Shown here piece after piece: positions 16,928 to 24,695 of a DNA stretch of 64,000 nucleotides. The stretch comes from SIG299 sp045531955. Its GTDB lineage: Bacteria; Bacillota; Clostridia; Lachnospirales; Lachnospiraceae. Made by a program: the position numbers and the translations under genes. Position 1 is the stretch's first letter. Each line of letters opens with the position of its first letter. The notes below the pieces were generated by a model that saw only the letters and a program-made list of their open reading frames with translations, had not been told where the DNA came from and searched no databases. Where the stretch lies: positions 1-64,000 of the forward strand of contig JAZSFC010000027.1 in assembly GCA_045531955.1 (NCBI GenBank), written 5' to 3'.

Positions 16928-17067
16928 GCAGTCCTCCTAAAAAGATGCCGTCTGTTATGAACAAATTTATACTCTTACATTATCTCATTTTAACAGTTAT
17001 TTTTCAATAATCTATGGTAAGAATTGCACATAAATTACCGGCTTTTTCTGCTAACTTTCAAATAAAA

Positions 17068-17112
17068 TAAACCTCCGGGAACGCCAGCGCAAGCGGTTCC
17101 CCGGAGGTTTAC
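17068..17112 (-). terminator. Terminator of the GH10-CE1 gene
   Basis: Stem AAACCTCCGGG / CCCGGAGGTTT, followed on the minus strand by ATTTTATTT. It lies 14 bp past the stop codon. Confidence 0.8.
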
Positions 17113-17125
17113 CTTTTATCTAAAA

Positions 17126-19372
17126 TTATTCTCCCATATATTCTTTGTCGAATACTATCTGTGCAAAATTGAAGAAGCCTAAGTACCAGACATGAAAATC
17201 ATGGACACCCTGAACCTCATGCCACATGAAGTTTTCTCCGTCGGTAAGGCGGTCTGTTAAATCGCATAAACCTCTGGTTGCATTTCTGTGGGCTCCAATG
17301 GCGGTACCATCGCTCAAACCACAGATATTGTAGAAATAATGAATGTCGTATTCTTCCGGATAATCTGCCAGCTTTTGTGCAGTTACACTTGCTGAGTTAC
17401 TGGTTGGTGCGGAAGAGAAGGAACCGTACCAGCTCAACACATCCAGGCATTCGCCGATACCGACATTGATGGTCTGCATGCCTCCCATGGAAAGCCCCGC
17501 CATAGCACGATGGTCGCGGGCCGCGGTTAAGTCATAACCGTTTTCATCATATTCCGCATAGGTTGCAAAGTTAGCATCAATATACGGAATCAAATCATTT
17601 TTAAGCTCCTGTCCGAACAAGTAGAAACCATCATACTTTGCACTTGTGTTTGCAAAATCTGCACAGGAACGACCGTTTGGTGTTACCACGATAAAGCCCT
17701 CGATATCACCGTAGGCAATCAGATTATCCATCATCTTTTTAACCTGGGAGCCGTTACCAGTCATACCCCATTCTCTTTCGTTACCGCCAACGCCGTGCAT
17801 CAGATACAACACATTATACTGCTTTGTTTCATCATACTTCGGAGGAAGATATACAAAGGCAGGTTTTGTAAGCTCATGACCGTCCCCGGCATAGTCGTAG
17901 GTAGTATAGTGGATTTCAATTACCTGACCGCCGTTTGCCGTATTCAGTGCCGTATACTTGGACGGAACATCCACCGACTCCATTTTTGCCACTTCCGGCA
18001 CCTTTAAAATTTTCTCTATTGCTTCATAATAAGCAAACTTTCTCTCGTAATCCTTGGTAAACAAACCGCAATACGGACTGTTCATCTTATAGGAATAGTC
18101 ATCCTCGGACATGGATGGGTTATCACAGATACCCCAAATACTGATGTTAGTAACTACAGGCTCTTTGGAATTCAGCTCGGAAAACGCCTGGAACAAAGTT
18201 CCGTAGAAATCTGCATGCTGCGCTTCACGTCTTGCCTCGTAATTACGCACTGCCATTTCCGTGATATGTACTTCCAGCCCCAGGTCATAAAATATTTTAG
18301 CTGCGGCTTTTACCTTATTGATATCCAACTTATTTAAGCAACCGGCCTGCTTGCCGTAACCGCCGATGTAACCCTGCATACCCACACCTTCGCAAAGAAT
18401 GCGGTATTCCCCGTTTTCATCCTTAGCATAGGTGTTGATGTACTTTACCAGTTCGATAATCGCATCTCGTTTTTCTTCGTAAAAGGTATTGTAATCATTA
18501 TAGAACAGGGTAATGCTTACCTCCGGATTTGCCGCCTGCAGCTTCTCCACCGTATCCTTGGCATACAGGAAGGAAAGTGCCACATAATCCTCACCCATAA
18601 TCTTGTAGAAGATGTTATCACCGCCGCTTCTTACAGTACGAAGGTGACGTGGGTCCTCTGCTACATACTCGCCCTCATTATCCCCCACTGCTTCATTTAC
18701 TACGTCCCAGCAGTAAACCACACCCGGAAACTCTGTTTCAAAATGAGTAATCACTTCTTCGATATAATACTTTACTCTTGCTTTAATAGTTTCCGCATCC
18801 ACATAGGCACCATCGTTAGTATAACCCTCGCGGAAGAACCAGTCGCACATGTAAGCGTCCCACACAAGCACATGCCCTCTGACACCGATACCCTTTTCCT
18901 GCGCAAAACCTACAATTTTGTCCGCCACAGCATAATTCATCACCGGCATACCATCCGGATTACTCTGGGAAGCCTTCTGGTCAAGCAAGGAATATGCCTT
19001 CATTTCATTGCCGGCAGTAATGCTGTTAAACTCGCTCTCTACCATAGCGGTATAAGCTTTATCGCCTACCGTGGAACCACTGATTACCGTACCAAAGGAG
19101 AATCCAAACTTTTCTGCCTGTTCCTTAATGGACGTTGCCACCAGCTCCGGCAACGGAGTCGGGAACGGCGTAGGAGTTGGCGTCGGCGTATGGGTCGGCT
19201 TTGGTGTTGCAGTAGGTTCTGCCTCCACCGTAGGTTCCGGAGCCTTGGTTGGTTGTTCTGCTGCTACTGTCGGTGTCGGCGTTTCTGCCGGACCTTCTGC
19301 TTTACCGCAGGCCGCAAGGCCAAGCAGCAACATACATCCCGCAAGTAGCGCAATCTTTCTTATTTTCATCAT
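17126..19372 (-). CDS. Bimodular lipoprotein: GH10 xylanase plus CE1 esterase
   Basis: A 748-residue protein. A signal peptide with lipobox LAAC is followed by a Thr/Pro-rich linker to about residue 75. Residues 80-455 are a GH10 xylanase: acid/base Glu in CWDVVNEAVGDN, nucleophile Glu in VHITEMAVR. Residues 480-748 are a CE1 feruloyl/acetyl esterase of the EstD type: FVYLPPKYDE, nucleophile in AGLSMGGMQT, catalytic His in VHDFHVWYLG. It should debranch and cut xylan at the cell surface. The usual GH10 LVWH motif reads HVLVWDAY here, an unusual His-to-Asp change. The ATG at 19372 follows GGGGGT; an upstream TTG at 19387 is less likely. Confidence 0.9.
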   Translation of the reverse strand: MMKIRKIALLAGCMLLLGLAACGKAEGPAETPTPTVAAEQPTKAPEPTVEAEPTATPKPTHTPTPTPTPFPTPLPELVATSIKEQAEKFGFSFGTVISGSTVGDKAYTAMVESEFNSITAGNEMKAYSLLDQKASQSNPDGMPVMNYAVADKIVGFAQEKGIGVRGHVLVWDAYMCDWFFREGYTNDGAYVDAETIKARVKYYIEEVITHFETEFPGVVYCWDVVNEAVGDNEGEYVAEDPRHLRTVRSGGDNIFYKIMGEDYVALSFLYAKDTVEKLQAANPEVSITLFYNDYNTFYEEKRDAIIELVKYINTYAKDENGEYRILCEGVGMQGYIGGYGKQAGCLNKLDINKVKAAAKIFYDLGLEVHITEMAVRNYEARREAQHADFYGTLFQAFSELNSKEPVVTNISIWGICDNPSMSEDDYSYKMNSPYCGLFTKDYERKFAYYEAIEKILKVPEVAKMESVDVPSKYTALNTANGGQVIEIHYTTYDYAGDGHELTKPAFVYLPPKYDETKQYNVLYLMHGVGGNEREWGMTGNGSQVKKMMDNLIAYGDIEGFIVVTPNGRSCADFANTSAKYDGFYLFGQELKNDLIPYIDANFATYAEYDENGYDLTAARDHRAMAGLSMGGMQTINVGIGECLDVLSWYGSFSSAPTSNSASVTAQKLADYPEEYDIHYFYNICGLSDGTAIGAHRNATRGLCDLTDRLTDGENFMWHEVQGVHDFHVWYLGFFNFAQIVFDKEYMGE

Positions 19373-19523
19373 AGATATTACCCCCAATCATTTTCTTAAA
19401 TTCAGCATAGCGTATTTCACTATAGTAACGCAATACATAACCCGCTTTGTTTTGCCCAACTATTGCGGTTTTTAAGGAAATGGTGTACACTGAATAATAG
19501 TATTTTAGAAAGAGAGAAAAATC

Positions 19524-20033
19524 ATGTCAGAAACCCATTTAGATTGTTATCCAACCGATAAAAAAGAATTGTATACGCTCCTTGCCGAGCAGCTGACTGC
19601 CCTCACCGACGGCGAACCTCATGCCATCCCGAACCTGGCAAATTGTTCCGCCCTTTTGTTTTATGCTTTAAAAGATATTAACTGGGCAGGATTTTACTTA
19701 ACCCAGACCAACGAAGCTACCGGTAAAGAATATTTACTTCTCGGTCCATTTCAGGGAAAAACCGCCTGCATCCGCATTCCGTCCGGACGTGGTGTCTGCG
19801 GTACTGCCCTTGCCACCGGAGAAATCCAACTGGTAAAAAATGTTCACGAATTTCCGGGACATATTGCCTGCGACTCCGCTTCTAACTCAGAAATTGTACT
19901 GCCGATTCGCAAAGACGGAAAAATTGTTGGTGTGCTGGATATTGACAGCCCGATAGTGGCAAGATTTGATGAAGAAGATAGAGAAGGATTACAGAAGTTA
20001 GTTGAAATTTTAGAAAAAGCCTGTGAATTTTAA
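19524..20033 (+). CDS. msrC: Free methionine-(R)-sulfoxide reductase (GAF domain)
   Basis: A 169-residue GAF-domain enzyme that reduces free methionine-R-sulfoxide with thioredoxin. The family pattern is intact: NWAGFYL, GPFQGKTACIRIPSGRGVCGTA, then HIACDSASNSEIVLPI, with the three cysteines expected for catalysis and resolution. The start follows AGAAAGAGAG. Upstream, TTGCGG and TACACT at 17-bp spacing may be its promoter (about 19462-19490). It fits with the oxygen-defence genes 3 kb downstream and is monocistronic. Confidence 0.92.
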   Translation: MSETHLDCYPTDKKELYTLLAEQLTALTDGEPHAIPNLANCSALLFYALKDINWAGFYLTQTNEATGKEYLLLGPFQGKTACIRIPSGRGVCGTALATGEIQLVKNVHEFPGHIACDSASNSEIVLPIRKDGKIVGVLDIDSPIVARFDEEDREGLQKLVEILEKACEF

Positions 20034-20059
20034 ATTGAAAATTTGACAGCAAAAAAGAA

Positions 20060-20096
20060 TTGCCGTATTTGTGAATGAACCTCGCAAATACGGCAA
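20060..20096. terminator. Bidirectional terminator
   Basis: Stem TTGCCGTATTTG / CAAATACGGCAA with T-rich flanks on both strands, between the convergent msrC and XRE-membrane genes. Confidence 0.85.
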
Positions 20097-20116
20097 CTTT
20101 TTCTTTATCATATCTT

Positions 20117-20953
20117 TTATTTCATACTTAATTTCCTCTTTCTATGTAATGTATAAGTCATTACTACTAACAGAGCAAGCATGATCAGGTTTTCCAACAA
20201 AGCCAACATACCATCCATTAACAGATTCCGATACTCATGCATTGGTATCTCCGGGAAATACGCTGCAAAAGAGCAGGTGATTCCAACGGAAGCATATACA
20301 CCACTGGCGATGTAAACCGGAAGGGGACTCATCATCTTCTTTCCCGAGAAAAAACGGATGCAAAGAAGCAGGCAACACAAATTCAACAGGATACCTCTCA
20401 CGATAAAAAATACCGGTAATGTGCCCTCCGGCGAGACGTAGCCAAACACATTAACACATCCGAGAATAAGTGATATTCCAAAGTAACTTCCGTAAATCAA
20501 TAACGCTGTTTTTGCATTTATTTTGTCCAAAAGCGCATATACCAAACTGATTCCCAGCAAAATAGTAAGCAGGAAATACTTCGGTGTTTCACTGTTATAC
20601 ACTAAAATATCTCCCTCTGCAAAATAAAAGCTGGTCAACTGTATAATACTTAGAACCAATACACTCATAAATGCCAGAGACAATAAAATCAGCTGCCCTC
20701 TCTTTGCTGTTGCACTTTCCAAAATAACATTTTTCTCTGCATAAAGCTTCATATCATCATCGGTTAATAAATCATCCAAGGAAACCTCCAAAAACTGTGC
20801 CATCTTTTTCGCCGTCATTAAATCAGGATAGCGGGATCCTCCTTCCCAGCGGGATACTGCCTGTCTCGTAACATATAAATTATCTGCCAGGGTCTGTTGT
20901 GTCAGTCCTTTTTCTTCTCTTACTCTTTTTAAGTTTTCTCCAAACTCAGCCAT
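20117..20953 (-). CDS. XRE regulator fused to a membrane domain
   Basis: A 278-residue protein with an N-terminal HTH (residues 5-62: KGLTQQTLADNLYVTRQAVSRWEGG) followed, after residue 90, by about six hydrophobic helices. Such membrane-tethered XRE regulators are common in Firmicutes and may sense envelope or drug stress. The ATG at 20953 follows AAAGGAATGACAGTT; the frame is open upstream, but that part looks like non-coding leader. No target operon is adjacent. Confidence 0.82.
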   Translation of the reverse strand: MAEFGENLKRVREEKGLTQQTLADNLYVTRQAVSRWEGGSRYPDLMTAKKMAQFLEVSLDDLLTDDDMKLYAEKNVILESATAKRGQLILLSLAFMSVLVLSIIQLTSFYFAEGDILVYNSETPKYFLLTILLGISLVYALLDKINAKTALLIYGSYFGISLILGCVNVFGYVSPEGTLPVFFIVRGILLNLCCLLLCIRFFSGKKMMSPLPVYIASGVYASVGITCSFAAYFPEIPMHEYRNLLMDGMLALLENLIMLALLVVMTYTLHRKRKLSMK

Positions 20954-21073
20954 AACTGTCATTCCTTTCTTTGTCGTACTTGCTGCAGCAACCTCATTGT
21001 ACTTCAAACCGGCAAATAAGGAAAGCAACATCTGAAAATTTGCGTGTTGACACAACGGTAACAGCCTAAATCA

Positions 21074-21113
21074 AAAAGCCATGAATTACAGGGGTTCCTG
21101 CATTCCATGGCTT
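21074..21113 (-). terminator. Terminator of the SPFH-RHH operon
   Basis: Inverted repeat AAAGCCATG / CATGGCTTT; on the minus strand the stem is followed by TTTTTGATTT. Confidence 0.75.
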
Positions 21114-21117
21114 TCTC

Positions 21118-21321
21118 CTATTGAATATCCAGCTCCGGCGGCACATCAATTTCGTCGGAAACATACTTGCCGTTTTTCTTTCGCTGGCGCACACATTCTG
21201 TTAATAAATATTCTATCTGTCCGTTCACCGATCGGAAGTCGTCTTCCGCCCACGCAGCGATGGCGTTGTACAACTTTTCTGATAATCGGAGCGGAATCTG
21301 CTTTTTCCCTGTGTCTGCCAT
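21118..21321 (-). CDS. Small Arc-like ribbon-helix-helix protein
   Basis: A 67-residue protein with the pattern QIPLRLSEKLYNAIAAWAED-x4-VNGQIEYLLTECV, typical of Arc/ribbon-helix-helix proteins. It starts 3 bp after the stop of the SPFH gene, so the two are co-translated. This SPFH-Arc pairing suggests the small protein works with, or regulates, the SPFH membrane protein; its DNA target is unknown. Confidence 0.8.
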   Translation of the reverse strand: MADTGKKQIPLRLSEKLYNAIAAWAEDDFRSVNGQIEYLLTECVRQRKKNGKYVSDEIDVPPELDIQ

Positions 21322-21324
21322 AAT

Positions 21325-22314
21325 TTAATACAAGCTTCCTGAATTTACAATTGGCTGTGCGTCGCGGTTTCCGCAAAGAACCACTAACAGATTGGAGACC
21401 ATGGCTGCTTTTCTCTCCTCATCCAACTGCACTACCTGCTTTTCATTCAGGCGCTCTAACGCCATTTCTACCATACCAACAGCACCGTCCACAATCATCT
21501 TTCTTGCATCGATGATGGCAGATGCCTGCTGACGCTGTAACATTACCGCTGCAATTTCCGTTGCATAAGCAAGGTAAGTAATTCTTGCTTCGATAATTTC
21601 AATACCTGCTTCTTCTACACGCTGCTGGATTTCGTCGCTGATACGCTTTGCCACCACATCACTGGAACCACGGAGACTTCCTTCATCGGCAATGCCGTCA
21701 CCGGTGGTGTCTACATTAGGAGCCACATCGTAAGGATATAAACGAACAATATTTCTTAAAGCACTGTCACACTGCAGGGAAAGGAATTCCTTGTAGTTGT
21801 TTACGTTGAATACTGCCTTTGCCGTATCCTTTACTCTCCAGGTTACCGCAATACTGATTTCCACCGGATTGCCGAGGCAATCATTAATCTTCTGACGGCT
21901 GTTGCTTAAGGTCATAATCTTTAACGGAATCTTTTTGTCTAACATTTCTGCTGTGGTGGCCGCTACCTTAACGTCACCGCTCTGGTTTAATTTGGTTGCA
22001 GCTGCCGGGTTATAACTGGTACAGAATGGATTTACCCAGTAAAAACCATCTTCCTTTAATGTACCCACATACTTACCAAACAAAGTAAGCACTACTGCCT
22101 CCTGTGGCTTTAATACTCGGAGACCGCAAAGCGGAATCCAGCCCAGACATACCACTACAATGCTGATAACCAGCGGAATCACTACATCGTTGTTTCCCTT
22201 TTCTACCTGTACCGCGCAAAGGATACAGCCCGCAATGGCCGCTGCCAATACCAAAAGATTAACCAGCAACACTAACATACCGTTCTTTTTACCTTGTAAT
22301 ACTTTTTCTTCCAT
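21325..22314 (-). CDS. SPFH/band 7 membrane protein
   Basis: A 329-residue protein with two N-terminal transmembrane helices (residues 13-36 and 45-65), then an SPFH/prohibitin domain (about 65-250: VLKPQEAVVLTLFGKYVGTL, WRVKDTAKAVFNV, RISDEIQQRVEEAGIEI, ARITYLAYATEIAAVMLQRQ). SPFH proteins form oligomeric cages in membranes and organise membrane complexes or proteolysis. The start follows GGAGGTTTTATT. Its promoter is read at 22382-22410 next to a twin GATATC site. Confidence 0.9.
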   Translation of the reverse strand: MEEKVLQGKKNGMLVLLVNLLVLAAAIAGCILCAVQVEKGNNDVVIPLVISIVVVCLGWIPLCGLRVLKPQEAVVLTLFGKYVGTLKEDGFYWVNPFCTSYNPAAATKLNQSGDVKVAATTAEMLDKKIPLKIMTLSNSRQKINDCLGNPVEISIAVTWRVKDTAKAVFNVNNYKEFLSLQCDSALRNIVRLYPYDVAPNVDTTGDGIADEGSLRGSSDVVAKRISDEIQQRVEEAGIEIIEARITYLAYATEIAAVMLQRQQASAIIDARKMIVDGAVGMVEMALERLNEKQVVQLDEERKAAMVSNLLVVLCGNRDAQPIVNSGSLY

Positions 22315-22372
22315 AATAAAACCTCCTTAAACTTATTTACTTGCTTTCTCTAATTCCCAATCAGTCTTAGCT

Positions 22373-22410
22373 GATATCAAAATGATATCATTAATATTTC
22401 ACCCTGTCAA
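22373..22410 (-). promoter_or_regulatory. Promoter of the SPFH operon with twin GATATC site
   Basis: On the minus strand TTGACA (22405-22410) and TATCAT (22382-22387) are 17 bp apart. The -10 region overlaps GATATC-N5-GATATC (22373-22389), a possible operator. Confidence 0.6.
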
Positions 22411-22456
22411 TATATCCCATAAAAGAAAATTGTTGAGAATTTTTATCAATACTATA

Positions 22457-22512
22457 TTGACAGATTCTTTGTCTTTGATTATAATAATAGTAACAATTAT
22501 CATTATTGTTAT
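22457..22512 (+). promoter_or_regulatory. perR promoter with autoregulatory operator
   Basis: TTGACA (22457-22462) and TATAAT (22480-22485) are 17 bp apart, a consensus promoter. Directly after the -10 lies GTAACAA-N9-TTGTTAT (22490-22512), nearly the same palindrome as before the reverse rubrerythrin gene. Confidence 0.8.
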
Positions 22513-22527
22513 GAAAGGAGGTTTTCT

Positions 22528-22923
22528 ATGGCAGGTGTCAAATTCAGCAGACAGCGCCAGGCAATTATCGATTACCTGTGCAGTACTAAGGAGCACCCCA
22601 CTGCCGAAACGGTTTATACCAATGTCCGTATCAACTACCCTAATGTCAGTCTCGGCACGGTATACCGCAATTTAAATCTTTTAGCGGATGAGGGAGAAAT
22701 CCTCCGTTTAACCTGCGGCGACGGTTCCGACCGGTTCGATGGCAACCCGAAGCCCCACTACCACTTCTTATGTAACGGTTGCGGCAGGGTTATCGACTTA
22801 GATGTCGAACCAATGAACCACATCGACGTTCTGGCAGCCGCCGGTTTCGACGGAACCATCGAAGGACACACCGTTTTATTCAACGGAAAATGTGGAAATT
22901 GTAAAAATAGTAAAAATTACTAA
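22528..22923 (+). CDS. perR: PerR-type Fur family peroxide regulator
   Basis: A 131-residue Fur-family repressor. The winged helix (residues 1-80) includes VSLGTVYRNLNLLADEGEI. The regulatory metal site DGNPKPHYHF and the structural zinc pairs (CNGC and CGNC) are intact. The Asp before HYH fits PerR, which senses peroxide through metal-catalysed His oxidation, better than ferric-iron Fur. The start follows AAAGGAGG. Its own promoter and that of the next gene, a peroxide-reducing rubrerythrin, share an operator, which supports the PerR assignment. Confidence 0.88.
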   Translation: MAGVKFSRQRQAIIDYLCSTKEHPTAETVYTNVRINYPNVSLGTVYRNLNLLADEGEILRLTCGDGSDRFDGNPKPHYHFLCNGCGRVIDLDVEPMNHIDVLAAAGFDGTIEGHTVLFNGKCGNCKNSKNY

Positions 22924-22931
22924 TTTAGGCG

Positions 22932-22990
22932 TTGACAAACAGAAAAACTTATGATAATATCAAATCAGTAACAATTACTGATTTTGTTAC
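22932..22990 (+). promoter_or_regulatory. Reverse rubrerythrin promoter with PerR operator
   Basis: TTGACA (22932-22937) and TAATAT (22955-22960) are 17 bp apart, followed by the palindrome GTAACAA-N9-TTGTTAC (22968-22990). Both the spacing of the operator from the -10 and its sequence match the perR promoter. Confidence 0.8.
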
Positions 22991-23048
22991 AAGAAAGAAA
23001 AACAAAAAGAAGCATATAAATTATTTAAACGAAAAGGAGATTAAAATT

Positions 23049-23591
23049 ATGGCAAAGTATGTATGTAGTGTTTGTGGTTATGTTCATGAAGGTGACGCAG
23101 CTCCTGCGGAATGTCCGGTATGTCACGTAGGTGCAGAAAAGTTCAACAAGCAGGATGAAAAGATGTCCTGGGCAGCAGAGCACGTTGTTGGTGTAGCACA
23201 GGGTGTTCGCGAAGATATCCTCATGGATTTACGCGCTAACTTCGAAGGCGAGTGCCACGAAGTTGGTATGTATCTTGCAATGGCAAGAGTAGCCCACAGA
23301 GAAGGTTACCCTGAAATCGGTCTCTACTGGGAAAAGGCAGCTTGGGAAGAAGCGGAGCACGCTGCAAAGTTCGCTGAATTACTCGGTGAAGTGGTAACTC
23401 CATCCACAAAGAAGAACTTAGAACTCAGAGTTGTTGCAGAAAACGGCGCAACTGCAGGTAAGTTCGATTTAGCTAAGAGAGCCAAGGAATTAAACCTTGA
23501 CGCTATCCATGATACCGTGCATGAAATGGCCCGCGACGAGGCAAGACACGGAAAAGCTTTCGAGGGTCTGTTAAACAGATACTTCGGTTAA
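23049..23591 (+). CDS. Reverse rubrerythrin (NADH peroxidase)
   Basis: A 180-residue cytoplasmic protein that reduces hydrogen peroxide and oxygen in anaerobes. The rubredoxin domain is at the N-terminus (residues 4-36: CSVCG ... CPVCH), and the diiron four-helix domain follows (EGECHEVGMYLAMARVAHREG, AAWEEAEHAAKF, HEMARDEARHGKAF). This order is the reverse of classical rubrerythrin. The ATG at 23049 follows AAAAGGAGATT; the open frame upstream covers the promoter. Control by PerR is strongly suggested by the shared operator. Confidence 0.93.
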   Translation: MAKYVCSVCGYVHEGDAAPAECPVCHVGAEKFNKQDEKMSWAAEHVVGVAQGVREDILMDLRANFEGECHEVGMYLAMARVAHREGYPEIGLYWEKAAWEEAEHAAKFAELLGEVVTPSTKKNLELRVVAENGATAGKFDLAKRAKELNLDAIHDTVHEMARDEARHGKAFEGLLNRYFG

Positions 23592-23620
23592 GATGTAATT
23601 TCGCACAACGCAATTGCATA

Positions 23621-23787
23621 GGTGCTATCATAAGTTAAAAATCAAGGCTCCCGCAAGCTTGCTTGCATGGGAGCCTGATTTTTTAGCTTATGTAAGGGCG
23701 TAGCCCTCGCATGGCATAAATGCCATGCGGAATAGCACCGCAGCCAGATGGTGTTTACATCACCTTCGAACAACATAACTGTCTGGC
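23621..23787. repeat. Branched palindromic element after the rubrerythrin gene
   Basis: Inverted repeat GGTGCTAT (23621-23628) / ATAGCACC (23732-23739) encloses a long hairpin (CATAAG ... GGCTCCC / GGGAGCC ... CTTATG, 23629-23692) and a second one (GCATGGCA / TGCCATGC, 23709-23728). A further arm GCCAGA / TCTGGC spans 23743-23787. The first arm includes a T run (GATTTTTT) and may terminate the rubrerythrin transcript. Up to 23880 only weaker inverted repeats are seen. Confidence 0.7.
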
Positions 23788-23946
23788 CGACCGCCATCCA
23801 TGAGGAAGTAGCGAAGCGGATTCCGAATGGATTTCATGTTTCATCACACACAATGGGTAGTTATTCATTTACCATCTCTCTTGTCTTTTCTGCCATCCTA
23901 TGCTAAAATGATTACATTATCATTACTTTATTTGGAGGAAACCATT

Positions 23947-24150
23947 ATGGATATGGAATGCAGCAGAAAAATTAAAGAATTACGGGAATCTACCGGTATG
24001 AACCGCAGGGAATTTTGCGATTATTTTGATATTCCGTACCGTACTGTTACCGAATGGGAACGTGACAACCGTCATGCCCCGGAATACCTTATCCGTTTAT
24101 TAGAATACTATATCCGTACAGAAAATCTGGTAAAAAAAGATACTAAATAA
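23947..24150 (+). CDS. Small helix-turn-helix protein
   Basis: A 67-residue protein made almost wholly of a helix-turn-helix (STGMNRREFCDYFDIPYRTV, then EWERDNRHAPEYLIRLLEYY). The style resembles small Cro-like regulators widespread in Lachnospiraceae. The ATG at 23947 follows TTGGAGGAAACC. It is alone between a palindromic element and a STAS-like gene; its target is unknown. Confidence 0.72.
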   Translation: MDMECSRKIKELRESTGMNRREFCDYFDIPYRTVTEWERDNRHAPEYLIRLLEYYIRTENLVKKDTK

Positions 24151-24249
24151 TTAAATCTTTATCTCTCCTCATTGTATTTCTACTTATGGCATGATATAAT
24201 ATAAACTGTTCACGAAAGTGTTCATATTACGCATGAGAAGGAGATTGTT

Positions 24250-24648
24250 ATGGCTAAGAAAAATGGGGCTCAGTCTGTAGAAACTATTTCCGGCAGACAC
24301 ATTGTTCTTTCCGCAGGAGTCGGAAAAACAAACATTGATGAATTAAAATGGTTAGAAGAAACTGTATTAGGTGAAGCAAAAGCATGGAAGTCCACCGGTT
24401 GGGCATACATTGCTGACTGTTCCCAGATGAGTCCGGTTTCTCCGGCAGAAGGCACACAGCTTGTTCACATGACTCAGGCATTCGTAGAAGGCGGCTGTAA
24501 AGCATTTGGTTTTGCCGAAGGAAAGAGCATTATGTTAAAGGTTCAGGCACAGAAAAACACGGAGCGCTCTCAAACCGGAGTTCTCGAAGGTCACTTTGCA
24601 ACCGTAGAAGAAGTTCTTGACTGGTTAAAGAACGACGTAAATATTTAA
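24250..24648 (+). CDS. Small STAS-like soluble protein, function unknown
   Basis: A 132-residue protein without signal or membrane segments. The alternating pattern (GRHIVLSAGVGKTNIDELK, WAYIADCSQMSPVSPAEG, CKAFGFAEGKSIMLKVQAQ) resembles a STAS/SpoIIAA-like alpha/beta fold, but no phosphorylatable Ser is obvious. The start follows GAGAAGGAGATTGTT. It is monocistronic with a good terminator. Confidence 0.6.
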   Translation: MAKKNGAQSVETISGRHIVLSAGVGKTNIDELKWLEETVLGEAKAWKSTGWAYIADCSQMSPVSPAEGTQLVHMTQAFVEGGCKAFGFAEGKSIMLKVQAQKNTERSQTGVLEGHFATVEEVLDWLKNDVNI

Positions 24649-24654
24649 AAAATC

Positions 24655-24690
24655 GGGATGTTGCAATCACGCAACATCCCTTTCTTTTTC
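24655..24690 (+). terminator. Terminator of the STAS-like gene
   Basis: A 10-bp stem (GGGATGTTGC / GCAACATCCC) followed by TTTCTTTTTC. Confidence 0.88.
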
Positions 24691-24695
24691 ATCTG

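Noticed and set aside
23881..23946. tRNA or small structured RNA gene before the small HTH gene
   Set aside because: No cloverleaf or T-loop motif; only promoter-like AT-rich DNA. No tRNA or rRNA was found anywhere in the window.
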